A stretch of DNA of 64,000 nt from JAOTZA01 sp965224065 (GTDB lineage Bacteria; Acidobacteriota; Thermoanaerobaculia; Multivoradales; JAHEKO01), in contig CBDCYF010000005.1 in the NCBI GenBank assembly GCA_965224065.1, positions 3,922,946 through 3,986,945 of the forward strand, given 5' to 3'. Position numbers and translations under genes: made by a program. Below are positions 50,148 through 58,364 of this stretch, piece by piece. Every line of letters starts with the position of its first letter. Position 1 is the first letter of the stretch. The notes beneath the pieces were generated by a model. The model saw nothing but the letters and a program-made list of their open reading frames with translations. It was not told the DNA's origin and searched no databases.

Positions 50148-51974
50148 ATGACTCGATCCAGTGCAGCGAGGAATCTCGTCCTGTGCTCCGACGGCACCGG
50201 TCAACGGGGCGGAAAGACCCGTACCAACGTGTGGCGGATCTACCAGGCGATCGATCGCACCTCGACCAACCCGGAGCAGCTCGCCTTCTACGAGGACGGC
50301 GTGGGCAGCGAGGACTTCAAGCTGATCAAGCTCATCGGGAAGATCACCGGCATGGGCCTGAGCGCGAACATCCGCGGTCTCTACCGCTGGCTGATGTTGA
50401 ACTACCGCGAGGGAGACCGGATCTTTCTCTTTGGTTTCAGCCGTGGCGCCTACACGGTGCGCTCGTTTGCCGGGATGCTGAAGCACTGTGGCCTGGCGCT
50501 CGGGGAAGGTCTGGACGCCTCGCAGGCCGAGGTGGTGGTCAAGGAAATCTACAGTCGCTACTACCGAGGCCGGCTCTGGCGCCGGTTGCTGTCGTGGATC
50601 CCGGGGGCTCACGCCAGCCGGCGGCCGGTTCCCGATCGCTTCCTACCCAAGACGGTGGAGCTGGACGATCCGTTGAGGGTGGCGCACCCGGAGATCTGGT
50701 TTCTGGGGGTATGGGACACCGTGGGGGCGGTTGGACTCCCGGCCTGGCTGCGCGCCGGCCGCTGGAGCCCGATGAGCCTGACCTCGAAGTTCCACGACAT
50801 CAACGCCGGCAACTGGTGGAACGCGTTTCACGCGGTGGCAGTCGACGACGAGAGAAAGAGTTTCTGGCCCGAGCCGCTGCCGCAGCCCGGTGATACCGCG
50901 GGTTTCACAGTGGAAAATGGGCAAGCCAGCGTGCAGCCGAAGCCGCCGGCCAACGGCTCCGAATCCTCGTCGGCAGCCGGTCCGGTGGTCGACGTCGATC
51001 AGGTCCTGTTCGCGGGCGCCCACACCAATGTCGGCGGCGGATACCCGAAGGACGGTCTCGCGTTCAACGCTCTCGACTGGATCGCCACCAAGGCGCGCCA
51101 CCGGGGTCTACAGCTCTCGAACGAGGCGCGCGCCCAGATCCGCCACCGCAAGAACGCCCACGACCGGATCTACGATCCCCGCTCGGGCCTCGCCTCGTAC
51201 TATCGTTATTCGCCCCGCGATTTTGAAGAGATCAAAAAGGTCTACCGAAAGCGGTACCGGGCCGATGGGCACATGCCGCTGGGCCTGAACCGGGTCCACG
51301 AGAGTGTTTTCGACCGCATCGAAAGGGCGACGGCGGGCTATGCGCCGGCCAATCTGCCTGCGAACGCCAAGGTCACCGCCACCGGCAAGGGGAACGGAGG
51401 ACAGTTGCGGCAGCGCGAGAAAAATCGCATGGCGGAATATCAGCGGCGGCTGGGATTCGTGCGCCAGGCGGGGATAAGCAGCGGAGTGAAATGGCCGGTT
51501 CGCTGGCGCAAGACTCTCTACTGGGGGTTGATCGGGTTCACGCTGGCCGCTGTCTGCTATGTGGTCTGGCTGTTGGAGCACCCGGGAGACGAGAAACGGG
51601 CGCAGGATCAGGTGGCCCAGATTCAACTGTACGCGTTGCCGCAGACGGCTCAGCCGCGGAGCGACGTCGCCGACAAGCCCGGGTCGGTTCTCAAGACCGC
51701 GCAATGGCTGGTGGGGAAGGCCGGAGCCCTATTGCTCCCCAAGGCCGCCGAGCAGGTGGGGCAACAGATTTTGGAGCAAGCGTGGACCTATCCCGAGGCG
51801 GCGGTGCCCCTGGCGCTGGCATTCGGCGGCGCGCTCATATGGCGTCAAAAGCTCAAGAAAAAGACCGGCGAGATCGGTCAGCAGGGCTGGCAGCCCTTTC
51901 GCAGGCCGCCTTCCGGCGGCGGCGCGAAGCCGCTGACCCAGGCGGCTCATTCGACCGGCAGCGGCAAGGGCTGA
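50148..51974 (+). CDS. DUF2235 (Tle1-like) alpha/beta hydrolase with C-terminal membrane segment
   Basis: 608 residues from ATG 50148, with AAGGAGG upstream. LVLCSDGTGQRGGKTRTNV opens the DUF2235 domain. Nucleophile Ser 98 is in FLFGFSRGAYTVRS, and the downstream GAHTNVGGGYPKDGLAFNALD gives the expected His-Asp region. A hydrophobic helix near 463-485 (LIGFTLAAVCYVVWLLEH) and a tail of another 120 residues follow. Family members include type VI secretion phospholipase effectors, but no vgrG, hcp, PAAR or immunity gene is nearby. A housekeeping lipase is as likely. Confidence 0.82.
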   Translation: MTRSSAARNLVLCSDGTGQRGGKTRTNVWRIYQAIDRTSTNPEQLAFYEDGVGSEDFKLIKLIGKITGMGLSANIRGLYRWLMLNYREGDRIFLFGFSRGAYTVRSFAGMLKHCGLALGEGLDASQAEVVVKEIYSRYYRGRLWRRLLSWIPGAHASRRPVPDRFLPKTVELDDPLRVAHPEIWFLGVWDTVGAVGLPAWLRAGRWSPMSLTSKFHDINAGNWWNAFHAVAVDDERKSFWPEPLPQPGDTAGFTVENGQASVQPKPPANGSESSSAAGPVVDVDQVLFAGAHTNVGGGYPKDGLAFNALDWIATKARHRGLQLSNEARAQIRHRKNAHDRIYDPRSGLASYYRYSPRDFEEIKKVYRKRYRADGHMPLGLNRVHESVFDRIERATAGYAPANLPANAKVTATGKGNGGQLRQREKNRMAEYQRRLGFVRQAGISSGVKWPVRWRKTLYWGLIGFTLAAVCYVVWLLEHPGDEKRAQDQVAQIQLYALPQTAQPRSDVADKPGSVLKTAQWLVGKAGALLLPKAAEQVGQQILEQAWTYPEAAVPLALAFGGALIWRQKLKKKTGEIGQQGWQPFRRPPSGGGAKPLTQAAHSTGSGKG

Positions 51975-51998
51975 TCGACGGGCCGAGCCCGCTAGCCT

Positions 51999-52094
51999 CT
52001 ACTTTCCGCGCAGGATGCGGTAGAAACCGTAGGCCGCGAGCGCGGTGACCGCCGCCATGCTGACCAGCATAAAGACGAGGGCGAAGGGTTCCAT
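51999..52094 (-). CDS. MetS-like small subunit of a sodium symporter
   Basis: 31 residues: ATG 52094 (sharing one base with the transporter's TGA), a hydrophobic stretch FALVFMLVSMAAVTALAAY and a short basic end (RILRGK). The size, composition and position match the small subunit of the MetP/MetS methionine-alanine importers and of related NSS transporters. It would be a single helix that helps assembly or activity of the symporter. Too short for routine gene finders. Confidence 0.75.
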   Translation of the reverse strand: MEPFALVFMLVSMAAVTALAAYGFYRILRGK

Positions 52095-53656
52095 CACTCA
52101 GTCTCCCGCGCCGCGGGCGAGCGGCGCATCCACGCCCGTCGGATCCCGGCCAGACAGAGTCCGAGCACAGCGAGCAGCAGCAGCCGGCTGAGCCAAAGGA
52201 CAGGGACGTGATCCGGATCGGTGACGCCTTCCATCCAGAAAGTGGGCAGCGCCTCGGTGACGCCCCACCACACCAGCAGGGTGAGCAGAAACAGCGGCGT
52301 GATCCATCGGATAACGATTTTGTAGAACCGCGGGATTCGCAGATCGGCGCCGCGGTGCAGCTCTTCCCATCCGCGCTCGACGCCAAAGACCCAGGCGAAG
52401 AGCACGATCTCGATGGTGGCGAAGACCACCAGCCCAAACGTGCCCGCCCAGTAATCCCAGTCTCCCAGCACACCGCGGCGATAAAAGACGACGTGAAAGA
52501 GGCCGAGCGGTAGCGACAGCATCGCGAGGGCCCCGACGGCCTTTTTGCGGGTAAAGCCCATCTCGCGCTGGAGAAACGCGATCGTCGGGCTGGCCAGCGC
52601 CACGCTCGACGTGATGCCGGCGACAAAGAGCAGGAAAAACCACAAAAAGGCCGCCAGGCGCCCGAGCACTTCGGGTCCCGGGAGCCCCTGGAAGACCACC
52701 GCCATGGCCACGATCCCCAGGTCGTAGGAGCCGCCCTGCGCGATGGCGGTGGCGCCGGCGACGCCAAAAAAGACCACCGCCGCCGGGATGGCGATGGTGC
52801 CACCCAGGACCACCTCGACAAACTCGTTGGTGGCCGCGGTGGAGAGCCCGGTCAGGGTGATGTCGTCGTTTCGCCGCAAATAGGAGGCGTAGCAATGGAT
52901 GCTACCGACTCCGACCGAGAGGGTAAAAAACATCTGACCGGCGGCGGCGAGCCATACCTTGGCGTCGCCGAGAGCCTTCCAATCGGGGCTCCAGATGAAG
53001 TTCAAGCCCTCGGCGGGGGAGGCGGCCACCGCCGGCAGGGTGAGCACCCGGACCATCAGGATCAAGGCAAAGACCAGCAGCACCGGCATCCCGATGAGGG
53101 CGAGCCGCTCGATACCGCCGCTGATCCCGCGGCCGACGACCCAGACCACGAACACCAGCGTGAAGAGAAAGAAAAAAATTGCCGGCGCCGCCCCGGTGTG
53201 GGAGCCATCGAAGAGGTTCTGGTACGAGGCCAGATAGCCGCGCATCGCGTCGACCTCGCCGAGACCAAAGTAGTCCCCGGAGAGACTGAAGAACGACAGC
53301 GCCAACATCCAGGAGACGATGAATGTGTAGTAGATGAAAATCACCAGCGGGATAAAGAGACCCAGCACCCCGAGGTATTTTGCCCATCGTGTCTTGCGGC
53401 CGGTGAGCGCGTCGAACATTCCCGGCAGCGAGCCATGGCCGTGGGCGCCGCCGTGGCGTCCGATGCCCCACTCGATCCACATCAGCGGGATCCCGAGCAG
53501 CAGAAACGAGAGAAAGTACGGGATCATAAAGGTGCCGCCACCGTTCTGGGTGGCCTGCACCGGGAAGCGCAGGAAGTTGCCGAGGCCGACGGCATTGCCG
53601 GCCATCGCCAGCACCAGGCCGACGCGCGTGCCCCAACGCTCGCGCCCGCCGCTCAC
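52094..53656 (-). CDS. Neurotransmitter:sodium symporter (NSS, LeuT fold)
   Basis: 520 residues from GTG 53656. The first helix has MAGNAVGLGNFLRFP and the next NGGGTFMIPYFLSFLLLG, the sodium and substrate site. FTLSVGVGSIHCYASYLRR is helix 6-7. About 12 membrane helices. Bacterial NSS proteins import amino acids with sodium. The small MetS-like partner downstream suggests a methionine/alanine-type importer (inference). Confidence 0.93.
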   Translation of the reverse strand: MSGGRERWGTRVGLVLAMAGNAVGLGNFLRFPVQATQNGGGTFMIPYFLSFLLLGIPLMWIEWGIGRHGGAHGHGSLPGMFDALTGRKTRWAKYLGVLGLFIPLVIFIYYTFIVSWMLALSFFSLSGDYFGLGEVDAMRGYLASYQNLFDGSHTGAAPAIFFFLFTLVFVVWVVGRGISGGIERLALIGMPVLLVFALILMVRVLTLPAVAASPAEGLNFIWSPDWKALGDAKVWLAAAGQMFFTLSVGVGSIHCYASYLRRNDDITLTGLSTAATNEFVEVVLGGTIAIPAAVVFFGVAGATAIAQGGSYDLGIVAMAVVFQGLPGPEVLGRLAAFLWFFLLFVAGITSSVALASPTIAFLQREMGFTRKKAVGALAMLSLPLGLFHVVFYRRGVLGDWDYWAGTFGLVVFATIEIVLFAWVFGVERGWEELHRGADLRIPRFYKIVIRWITPLFLLTLLVWWGVTEALPTFWMEGVTDPDHVPVLWLSRLLLLAVLGLCLAGIRRAWMRRSPAARETE

Positions 53657-53705
53657 GGCGCTTCGAAAAAGAAGCCGGTCGTGGGAACTTTGGCTCGCCC
53701 TTCGC

Positions 53706-53903
53706 TTATTCCTTGGGCATCACGACCCACAGGATGATGTAGGCCAGAATTCCGGGGAAGGCGGCCGACACCAGCGAGACGATGACATAGAGCACCCGCA
53801 CCAGGGTGACGTTCCATCCCAGCCAGTCGGCCAGACCGCCACAGACTCCAGCGATCAAGTGATGACGGCGGGAGCGTCGCAGGGCGTTGGAGTTTGCGGG
53901 CAT
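53706..53903 (-). CDS. PspC-domain protein
   Basis: 65 residues from ATG 53903, with AGGAGG about nine bases upstream. LIAGVCGGLADWLGWNVTLV and LVSAAFPGILAYIILWVVMP make up the PspC domain with one or two helices. PspC proteins sense envelope stress in enterobacteria; isolated short forms like this are of unknown function. Confidence 0.87.
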   Translation of the reverse strand: MPANSNALRRSRRHHLIAGVCGGLADWLGWNVTLVRVLYVIVSLVSAAFPGILAYIILWVVMPKE

Positions 53904-54045
53904 CGGGGGTTCCTCCTTCAAACACTACGGCCGATCCTTCCTGCGGTTTCAGCGTTCCGCGTCGGTTGGCGGCTCCGAGGCGGTGGGCGATAAGATATCA
54001 ACCCATCGAGGCGCACAGTTTGGAGCGGCGCCCCCGAACCGACCC

Positions 54046-54348
54046 ATGCTGTCGTATTTCACCTTCCCCAAGAAGGGGGCGATCGTCTCGCGGTTGGAGC
54101 GCATGGAGGGCGAGACCGGGGAGCGCTCGGAGCTCTTCGACAAGATCGCAGAGACGCTCGACTCGCGAACTCTGGACGCGGCCGCCTTCTCCTTTTTGTT
54201 GATCGAGCTGATGCACCGCTACGAGGACTTGGTTCGGGAGGACCTGGCGACGTTTATCCCAAAGTGCGTGGCGGCGCTGACCGGGGACCACGAGCTTTCG
54301 CAAGCGGCAAAGGCCGCTTTTGACGAGCTGGGAAGCCAGAATCGCTGA
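54046..54348 (+). CDS. Small helical protein, unknown function
   Basis: 100 residues from ATG 54046. The amino acid composition is ordinary and the sequence is helical throughout (RLERMEGETGERSELFDKIA, FSFLLIELMHRYEDLVRED, LSQAAKAAFDELGSQ). No family is recognised. The upstream frame is open to 53887 but reads across the PspC promoter region, so the later start is preferred. Confidence 0.5.
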   Translation: MLSYFTFPKKGAIVSRLERMEGETGERSELFDKIAETLDSRTLDAAAFSFLLIELMHRYEDLVREDLATFIPKCVAALTGDHELSQAAKAAFDELGSQNR

Positions 54349-54364
54349 CGAGTCGGCAGCGGTT

Positions 54365-54413
54365 TGTGAACTAGATCACAGCGTCGCGCGCCGCGGACCG
54401 CTATCTTGAGGAT
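54365..54413 (+). promoter_or_regulatory. CRP-type activator site with class II promoter geometry
   Basis: TGTGA (54365-54369), six bases, TCACA (54376-54380) is a full match to the CRP consensus. A -10-like TATCTT lies at 54402-54407, placing a start near 54414 and the site centre (54372.5) at about -41.5, the class II position. No usable -35 is visible, as expected for an activator-dependent promoter. The regulator would be a CRP/FNR-family protein of this organism (not in the window). Confidence 0.6.
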
Positions 54414-54433
54414 GCTTCTTCATCCCCCCTTTC

Positions 54434-54471
54434 GGCGAGAGGTTACCTCCTTACCTCTCGCCACTTTTTTT
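54434..54471 (+). terminator. Intrinsic terminator immediately before the AlkP-family start codon
   Basis: A perfect 10-bp stem (GGCGAGAGGT at 54434-54443 and ACCTCTCGCC at 54453-54462) with a 9-base loop is followed by AC and seven T residues at 54465-54471. The ATG of the next gene is at 54472. Transcripts from the CRP-type promoter would end after about 57 bases unless the hairpin is prevented, so this looks like an attenuator, or the end of a very short RNA. The loop contains ACCTCCTT, complementary to Shine-Dalgarno sequences. Confidence 0.75.
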
Positions 54472-55851
54472 ATGCGCCCACGATGCGCGCGGCGGGCGTT
54501 CTGGGTGGCAGCTCTCGCCCTCTCTCTTCTCGGCTGCGGGAACCGGGTTGGCGGTCCGTCTTCCGTCCACCCGATCTTGCTTCTGGCGGTCGACGGGCTC
54601 GAATGGCGGTTAGTGCTGCCGATGGCCCAGAGCGGAGATCTTCCCGAGTTGGGAAGGCTGATGGACGAGGGCGTCTACGGCCGACTGCGGACGACGCGGC
54701 CGACCTTTTCGCCCATCATCTGGACTTCGATCGCGACCGGCCGTCTTCCGACCGAGCACGGGATCCGCGGTTTTGTGCGACGGCGCGAAGGCAGGCGCCG
54801 GCTTTTCAACCGCTACGATCGCAAGACCAAGGCGTTCTGGAACATCCTCACGGACTACGGCCGCAAAGTCGGTGTGGTGGGGTGGTGGATGACGTTTCCG
54901 GCCGAGGAGATCGACGGCGTGATGGTGGCGCAGGTCAACACGCTCGATCAGGTCCGTTCTCGCCGTGTCGAGGGCCGCGCGATTCTCAAGGGTGGGTTGG
55001 TCAAGGAGTTGGAGGGGCAGGTACACCCCCCCGAGCGTCTGGCCGAGTTTCTGGAGATCCACGATCGGGTCTCCGCCGAGCTTCCCGAGAGGATGCTCGA
55101 GATTTTCGGTTTTGAAGAACCGCAGACGCCCCTCACGCGGCGGCTGTGGGAGAACACCGGCTGGTCCCTGCGCTCCGACGCCACCTATCTCGAGATCACC
55201 GAGCGTCTTGCCGATGAGGGGCTGGATCTGCTGGCCTGCTACCTGGGGGGTACCGACGTGGTCGCTCACCGGTTCTGGCGTTACATGGAGCCCGGCGTGT
55301 TCGAGCACCCGCCGACGGCCGATGAGGTCGAGCGCTTTGGCAACGCCATTCGCGACTACTACCGTTACATCGACTCGTGGATCGGCAGGTTGCGCGCGCG
55401 GATGCCCGCCGAGACCCGCGTCGTCGTCGTCTCCGACCACGGAATGCGGGCCAGCAACCGGTCCCAACGTTTCGATTCCCACGAGCTGCCCGAGGATCTC
55501 AACTCGGCGCACCATCACGGCGCGCCTCCCGGTGTGCTCATCGCGAGCGGTCCGGGAATTGAGGCCGGACAAGCCCGGGGCGCGTGGCGCGACCTGGAAC
55601 TCGCCGACCTCGAGGAGACCGCGTCCATCTTCGACGTGCTGCCCACGTTGCTGGCGCTGCTCGAGGTTCCCCTGGGCGAGGACCTCGCCGGCCGGCCGCT
55701 GGTCGCGGTGGGCGAGCCCACAGTGGCCACGGTCGCCAGCCACGACGACAGCGACTGGCAACGGCTGCGGGAAGACCTGCAGGCGGATCGGTTGGGGCGC
55801 GACGAAGAGGGCAGGATGGAGCAGTTGAAAGCGCTCGGCTACATTGAGTAG
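54472..55851 (+). CDS. Alkaline-phosphatase-superfamily phosphodiesterase, lipoprotein
   Basis: 459 residues from ATG 54472, with a lipobox (ALSLLGC) at residues 17-23. ATG 54412 would add 20 residues ahead of the signal peptide but would run through the terminator. ILLLAVDGLEWRLV is the first metal site. TFSPIIWTSIATGRLPTEHG carries the nucleophile threonine region of nucleotide pyrophosphatase/phosphodiesterase enzymes. GGTDVVAHRFWRYM and VVVVSDHGMRA give the remaining metal ligands. Probably a surface or periplasmic phosphodiesterase; substrate unknown. It may be controlled by the terminator and CRP-type site in front. Confidence 0.87.
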   Translation: MRPRCARRAFWVAALALSLLGCGNRVGGPSSVHPILLLAVDGLEWRLVLPMAQSGDLPELGRLMDEGVYGRLRTTRPTFSPIIWTSIATGRLPTEHGIRGFVRRREGRRRLFNRYDRKTKAFWNILTDYGRKVGVVGWWMTFPAEEIDGVMVAQVNTLDQVRSRRVEGRAILKGGLVKELEGQVHPPERLAEFLEIHDRVSAELPERMLEIFGFEEPQTPLTRRLWENTGWSLRSDATYLEITERLADEGLDLLACYLGGTDVVAHRFWRYMEPGVFEHPPTADEVERFGNAIRDYYRYIDSWIGRLRARMPAETRVVVVSDHGMRASNRSQRFDSHELPEDLNSAHHHGAPPGVLIASGPGIEAGQARGAWRDLELADLEETASIFDVLPTLLALLEVPLGEDLAGRPLVAVGEPTVATVASHDDSDWQRLREDLQADRLGRDEEGRMEQLKALGYIE

Positions 55852-55929
55852 CTGGCGCCGGCTCACGCGCTCGGTCAGACGTCCCTCCGAGCCTTCAACC
55901 GCGCCGAGTCCTGGTGCGTGTCGACTTGT

Positions 55930-58362
55930 TCAGCCGGATCCCGCTAGCCGTTTGGAGATCTCGGCCTGGAGGTCGTACTCGAGTACCTGTTCCGCGACGT
56001 CGAGCTGGCGGAGGGAAGCGCGGGCCTGGCGCTGGCAGGCCGAGGCCGGCAACTGCGCGAGATCCGGCAGGTTCCAGCATGTCCCCTTGGCCGGGTCGAC
56101 CTGGCTGGCCAGATAGAAGCGGTCGTCGGTGACCGACCAGCCCCGCGAGTGCACGGTCGGACTGTTGCCCGGGGCGCCCAGCAGGTTTCTGCCCTGATAG
56201 GCCAGCGGCGCGGGGTCGATACCCAGCAGGGCCAGGAGCGTGGGCGCGATGTCGGTCTGGCCGGCGTGACGGTCGAAGGCCGCGCCTTCGGCACCGGGGA
56301 CCCAGATCAGCAGCGGGACGCGGCTGAAAAGATGACGCTTTGGCGCCGGGCGGGCGAGATCGAACGTGTCGACAAATTGGGAGTTGCGAACGAGACCGGC
56401 GTCGTGGTCGCCCCAGAGCGCGATGACCGAGCGCGCTGTCAGGCCGTTTTCTTCGAGACCGGCGAAAAACTCGCCCACCGCCCGGTCGAAGAGGTGCATG
56501 GCCTGTAGATAGTTCCCCAGCGGGGTGCGCTCGAGGTCGCCAAAACGCACCTTTTTGAGCGCCGCCGGAAACCGCTCGTACGGATAGTGAAGGGACAGGG
56601 TGGTGAGCCAGGCGGCAAAGGGCTCCTGGAGCGTCTCGAGCTTGGGGACCATCTGGCGTAGAAACTCGATGTCGTTGATTCCCCAGCCGATGCGGATTCC
56701 CAGGCGCTGGAAGTCGTCCCGAAAGAGGTTGGTCCCGAACCCATAGGCCGGATGGGTGAGGTGCCGGTTCCAGAAGGAGCCCTTGTAGGGGATCGCGGAA
56801 ACGGTGTCGTAGCCCTCGGCGGCGAGCGCTGCGCCCAGCGCCCGGTAGTCGTTCTGCCAGAACTCGTAGGCGACCGATTCGGCCACCGGCAGGATCGAGG
56901 TCATGGCGACAAAGTCGCCGGCCGAGGAGCGGCCGCGGCTGGTCTGGTCGTACACCGCGCCAAAGCGCAGCGCCTGTTCGGAAAGCCGATTCAGGTTTGG
57001 GGTGACTTCGTGCCCGGCGACTTCGAGACCGAGCACGAACTGCTGCATCGACTCGACCTGGATGGCGATCAGGTTGGTCCCGCGCGCAATGCCGGCCCAT
57101 TCGCCGGTGGCGGCGCGGTCGCCGGTTGTCTCCCGGAACCAGGCGACCAGTTCGTCGACCTGTTCGGGATCGGCCGGGCGGCGGGTCATCGAGGCGCCGG
57201 CGCGGGCGGTGGCGTCGAGCATCTGGTAGCCAAAAAGACCGTGTTTGCTGACCGTCCCCAGCGTTTTGAGATTGCGCCGGGTGCTGGTCTCGCGGCTCGA
57301 AAAGGCGGAGCCGAGAAGAAACAAAAAGGGCAGGGCGGCGGCCGCCAGGATCGCTACCGTCAGGACGCGAGACCGCACCGCGCGCCGGCTGAGCGCACGC
57401 ACGAGCGGCAGGGCGACGATCAGGTCGACGGCCAACAGCCAATCCCGTGGGTCGGCCAGCGCGGCGATCGACTCACCGAGCGCACCGGTCTGCCCGGCGG
57501 CAAAAAAGGTCGCAGTGGCCGCGACGTCGTCAAAGAAACGGAAGTAGAGGGCCTGGCCCCAGACGTAGACAGTGCCGAAGAGCACCAGGCACCATGCGGC
57601 CCAGGGCCGCCAGCGGATCGCAAACAGGGCGACCGGCGCCAGCAACAACGCTATCGCCGCCAAAGCGGTCCAGGAGTGGTGGTGGAGAAAGCGGCTTGGC
57701 AGCTCGGCATAGAGAAGAAACGGCTTGCCATAGAGGGCCAGCGCTGCCCAGATCAGATCGGCGGCCGCAAGCCAGGCTCGTGCCGCTGGACCGCCGCGTC
57801 CTTTGCGCTCGCGTCGAAGCAGTAACCAAGTCGCCGCCAGCGTAGCGACCGGGAAGAAAAAGATAAAGAAGAACTCGACGCTCGGCAGCACGAGGGCGAG
57901 CGGAGCGGGCGGTGGCCGTTCGGGGGACAGCTCGGCGAACCAGGTCTCGTCCTCTTCGAGCATGTCCCACTCCAACCGATAGAGTCCGGCGCGCGGAGGT
58001 GGCTTGACCCGGGCCGTGAGTCCGATGCTCCCGCCGGGCCCCACTTCGCCCGGCAGGTCGTTGCGATGCCCCTCTTCGACCCGGTGGCCGGTCAGCGCGG
58101 TGAGCCAGTGGTAGGAGAGATACACCTTGCGGTCTCTCTCCCAGACCAGATAGCCGTCGTTGCGGATCTTGACGGGGAGCTCGCGATTGCGGCCGACAAA
58201 GAACAGACGCGGGGTGTGCCCCTCGACAAAGGAGAAGGCGTGCGTGGTCGTCGGCTGGTGTGTCGCGCTCTGTGCGGCGACGCCCGCCGACAGCCCCAGC
58301 CAGCCGCCAACGGCGCACGCCAGGGCGATGCGGGTGGTCTTGCCTGTATGGCTAACCGACAT
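55930..58362 (-). CDS. LTA-synthase-like membrane phosphoglycerol transferase (AlkP superfamily)
   Basis: 810 residues. A signal peptide and a soluble beta-rich domain (about 30-170, PARRLFF-type FVEGHTPRLFFVGRNRELPV) precede about five membrane helices (175-370) and a sulfatase-fold domain. That domain shows LIAIQVESMQQFVLGLEV, GHEVTPNLNRL, RGRSSAGDFVAM (nucleophile region, Ser where LtaS has Thr) and VIALWGDHDAGL. Enzymes of this type add phosphoglycerol or phosphoethanolamine to cell-surface glycans or lipids. Because this is a Gram-negative-type genome, teichoic acid is an unlikely product. The N-terminal extra domain is unusual. Confidence 0.85.
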   Translation of the reverse strand: MSVSHTGKTTRIALACAVGGWLGLSAGVAAQSATHQPTTTHAFSFVEGHTPRLFFVGRNRELPVKIRNDGYLVWERDRKVYLSYHWLTALTGHRVEEGHRNDLPGEVGPGGSIGLTARVKPPPRAGLYRLEWDMLEEDETWFAELSPERPPPAPLALVLPSVEFFFIFFFPVATLAATWLLLRRERKGRGGPAARAWLAAADLIWAALALYGKPFLLYAELPSRFLHHHSWTALAAIALLLAPVALFAIRWRPWAAWCLVLFGTVYVWGQALYFRFFDDVAATATFFAAGQTGALGESIAALADPRDWLLAVDLIVALPLVRALSRRAVRSRVLTVAILAAAALPFLFLLGSAFSSRETSTRRNLKTLGTVSKHGLFGYQMLDATARAGASMTRRPADPEQVDELVAWFRETTGDRAATGEWAGIARGTNLIAIQVESMQQFVLGLEVAGHEVTPNLNRLSEQALRFGAVYDQTSRGRSSAGDFVAMTSILPVAESVAYEFWQNDYRALGAALAAEGYDTVSAIPYKGSFWNRHLTHPAYGFGTNLFRDDFQRLGIRIGWGINDIEFLRQMVPKLETLQEPFAAWLTTLSLHYPYERFPAALKKVRFGDLERTPLGNYLQAMHLFDRAVGEFFAGLEENGLTARSVIALWGDHDAGLVRNSQFVDTFDLARPAPKRHLFSRVPLLIWVPGAEGAAFDRHAGQTDIAPTLLALLGIDPAPLAYQGRNLLGAPGNSPTVHSRGWSVTDDRFYLASQVDPAKGTCWNLPDLAQLPASACQRQARASLRQLDVAEQVLEYDLQAEISKRLAGSG

Positions 58363-58364
58363 GA

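Noticed and set aside
54444..54452. ACCTCCTT as a fragment of 16S rRNA
   Set aside because: Only the anti-Shine-Dalgarno core matches and it lies in a terminator loop; there is no other rRNA sequence.
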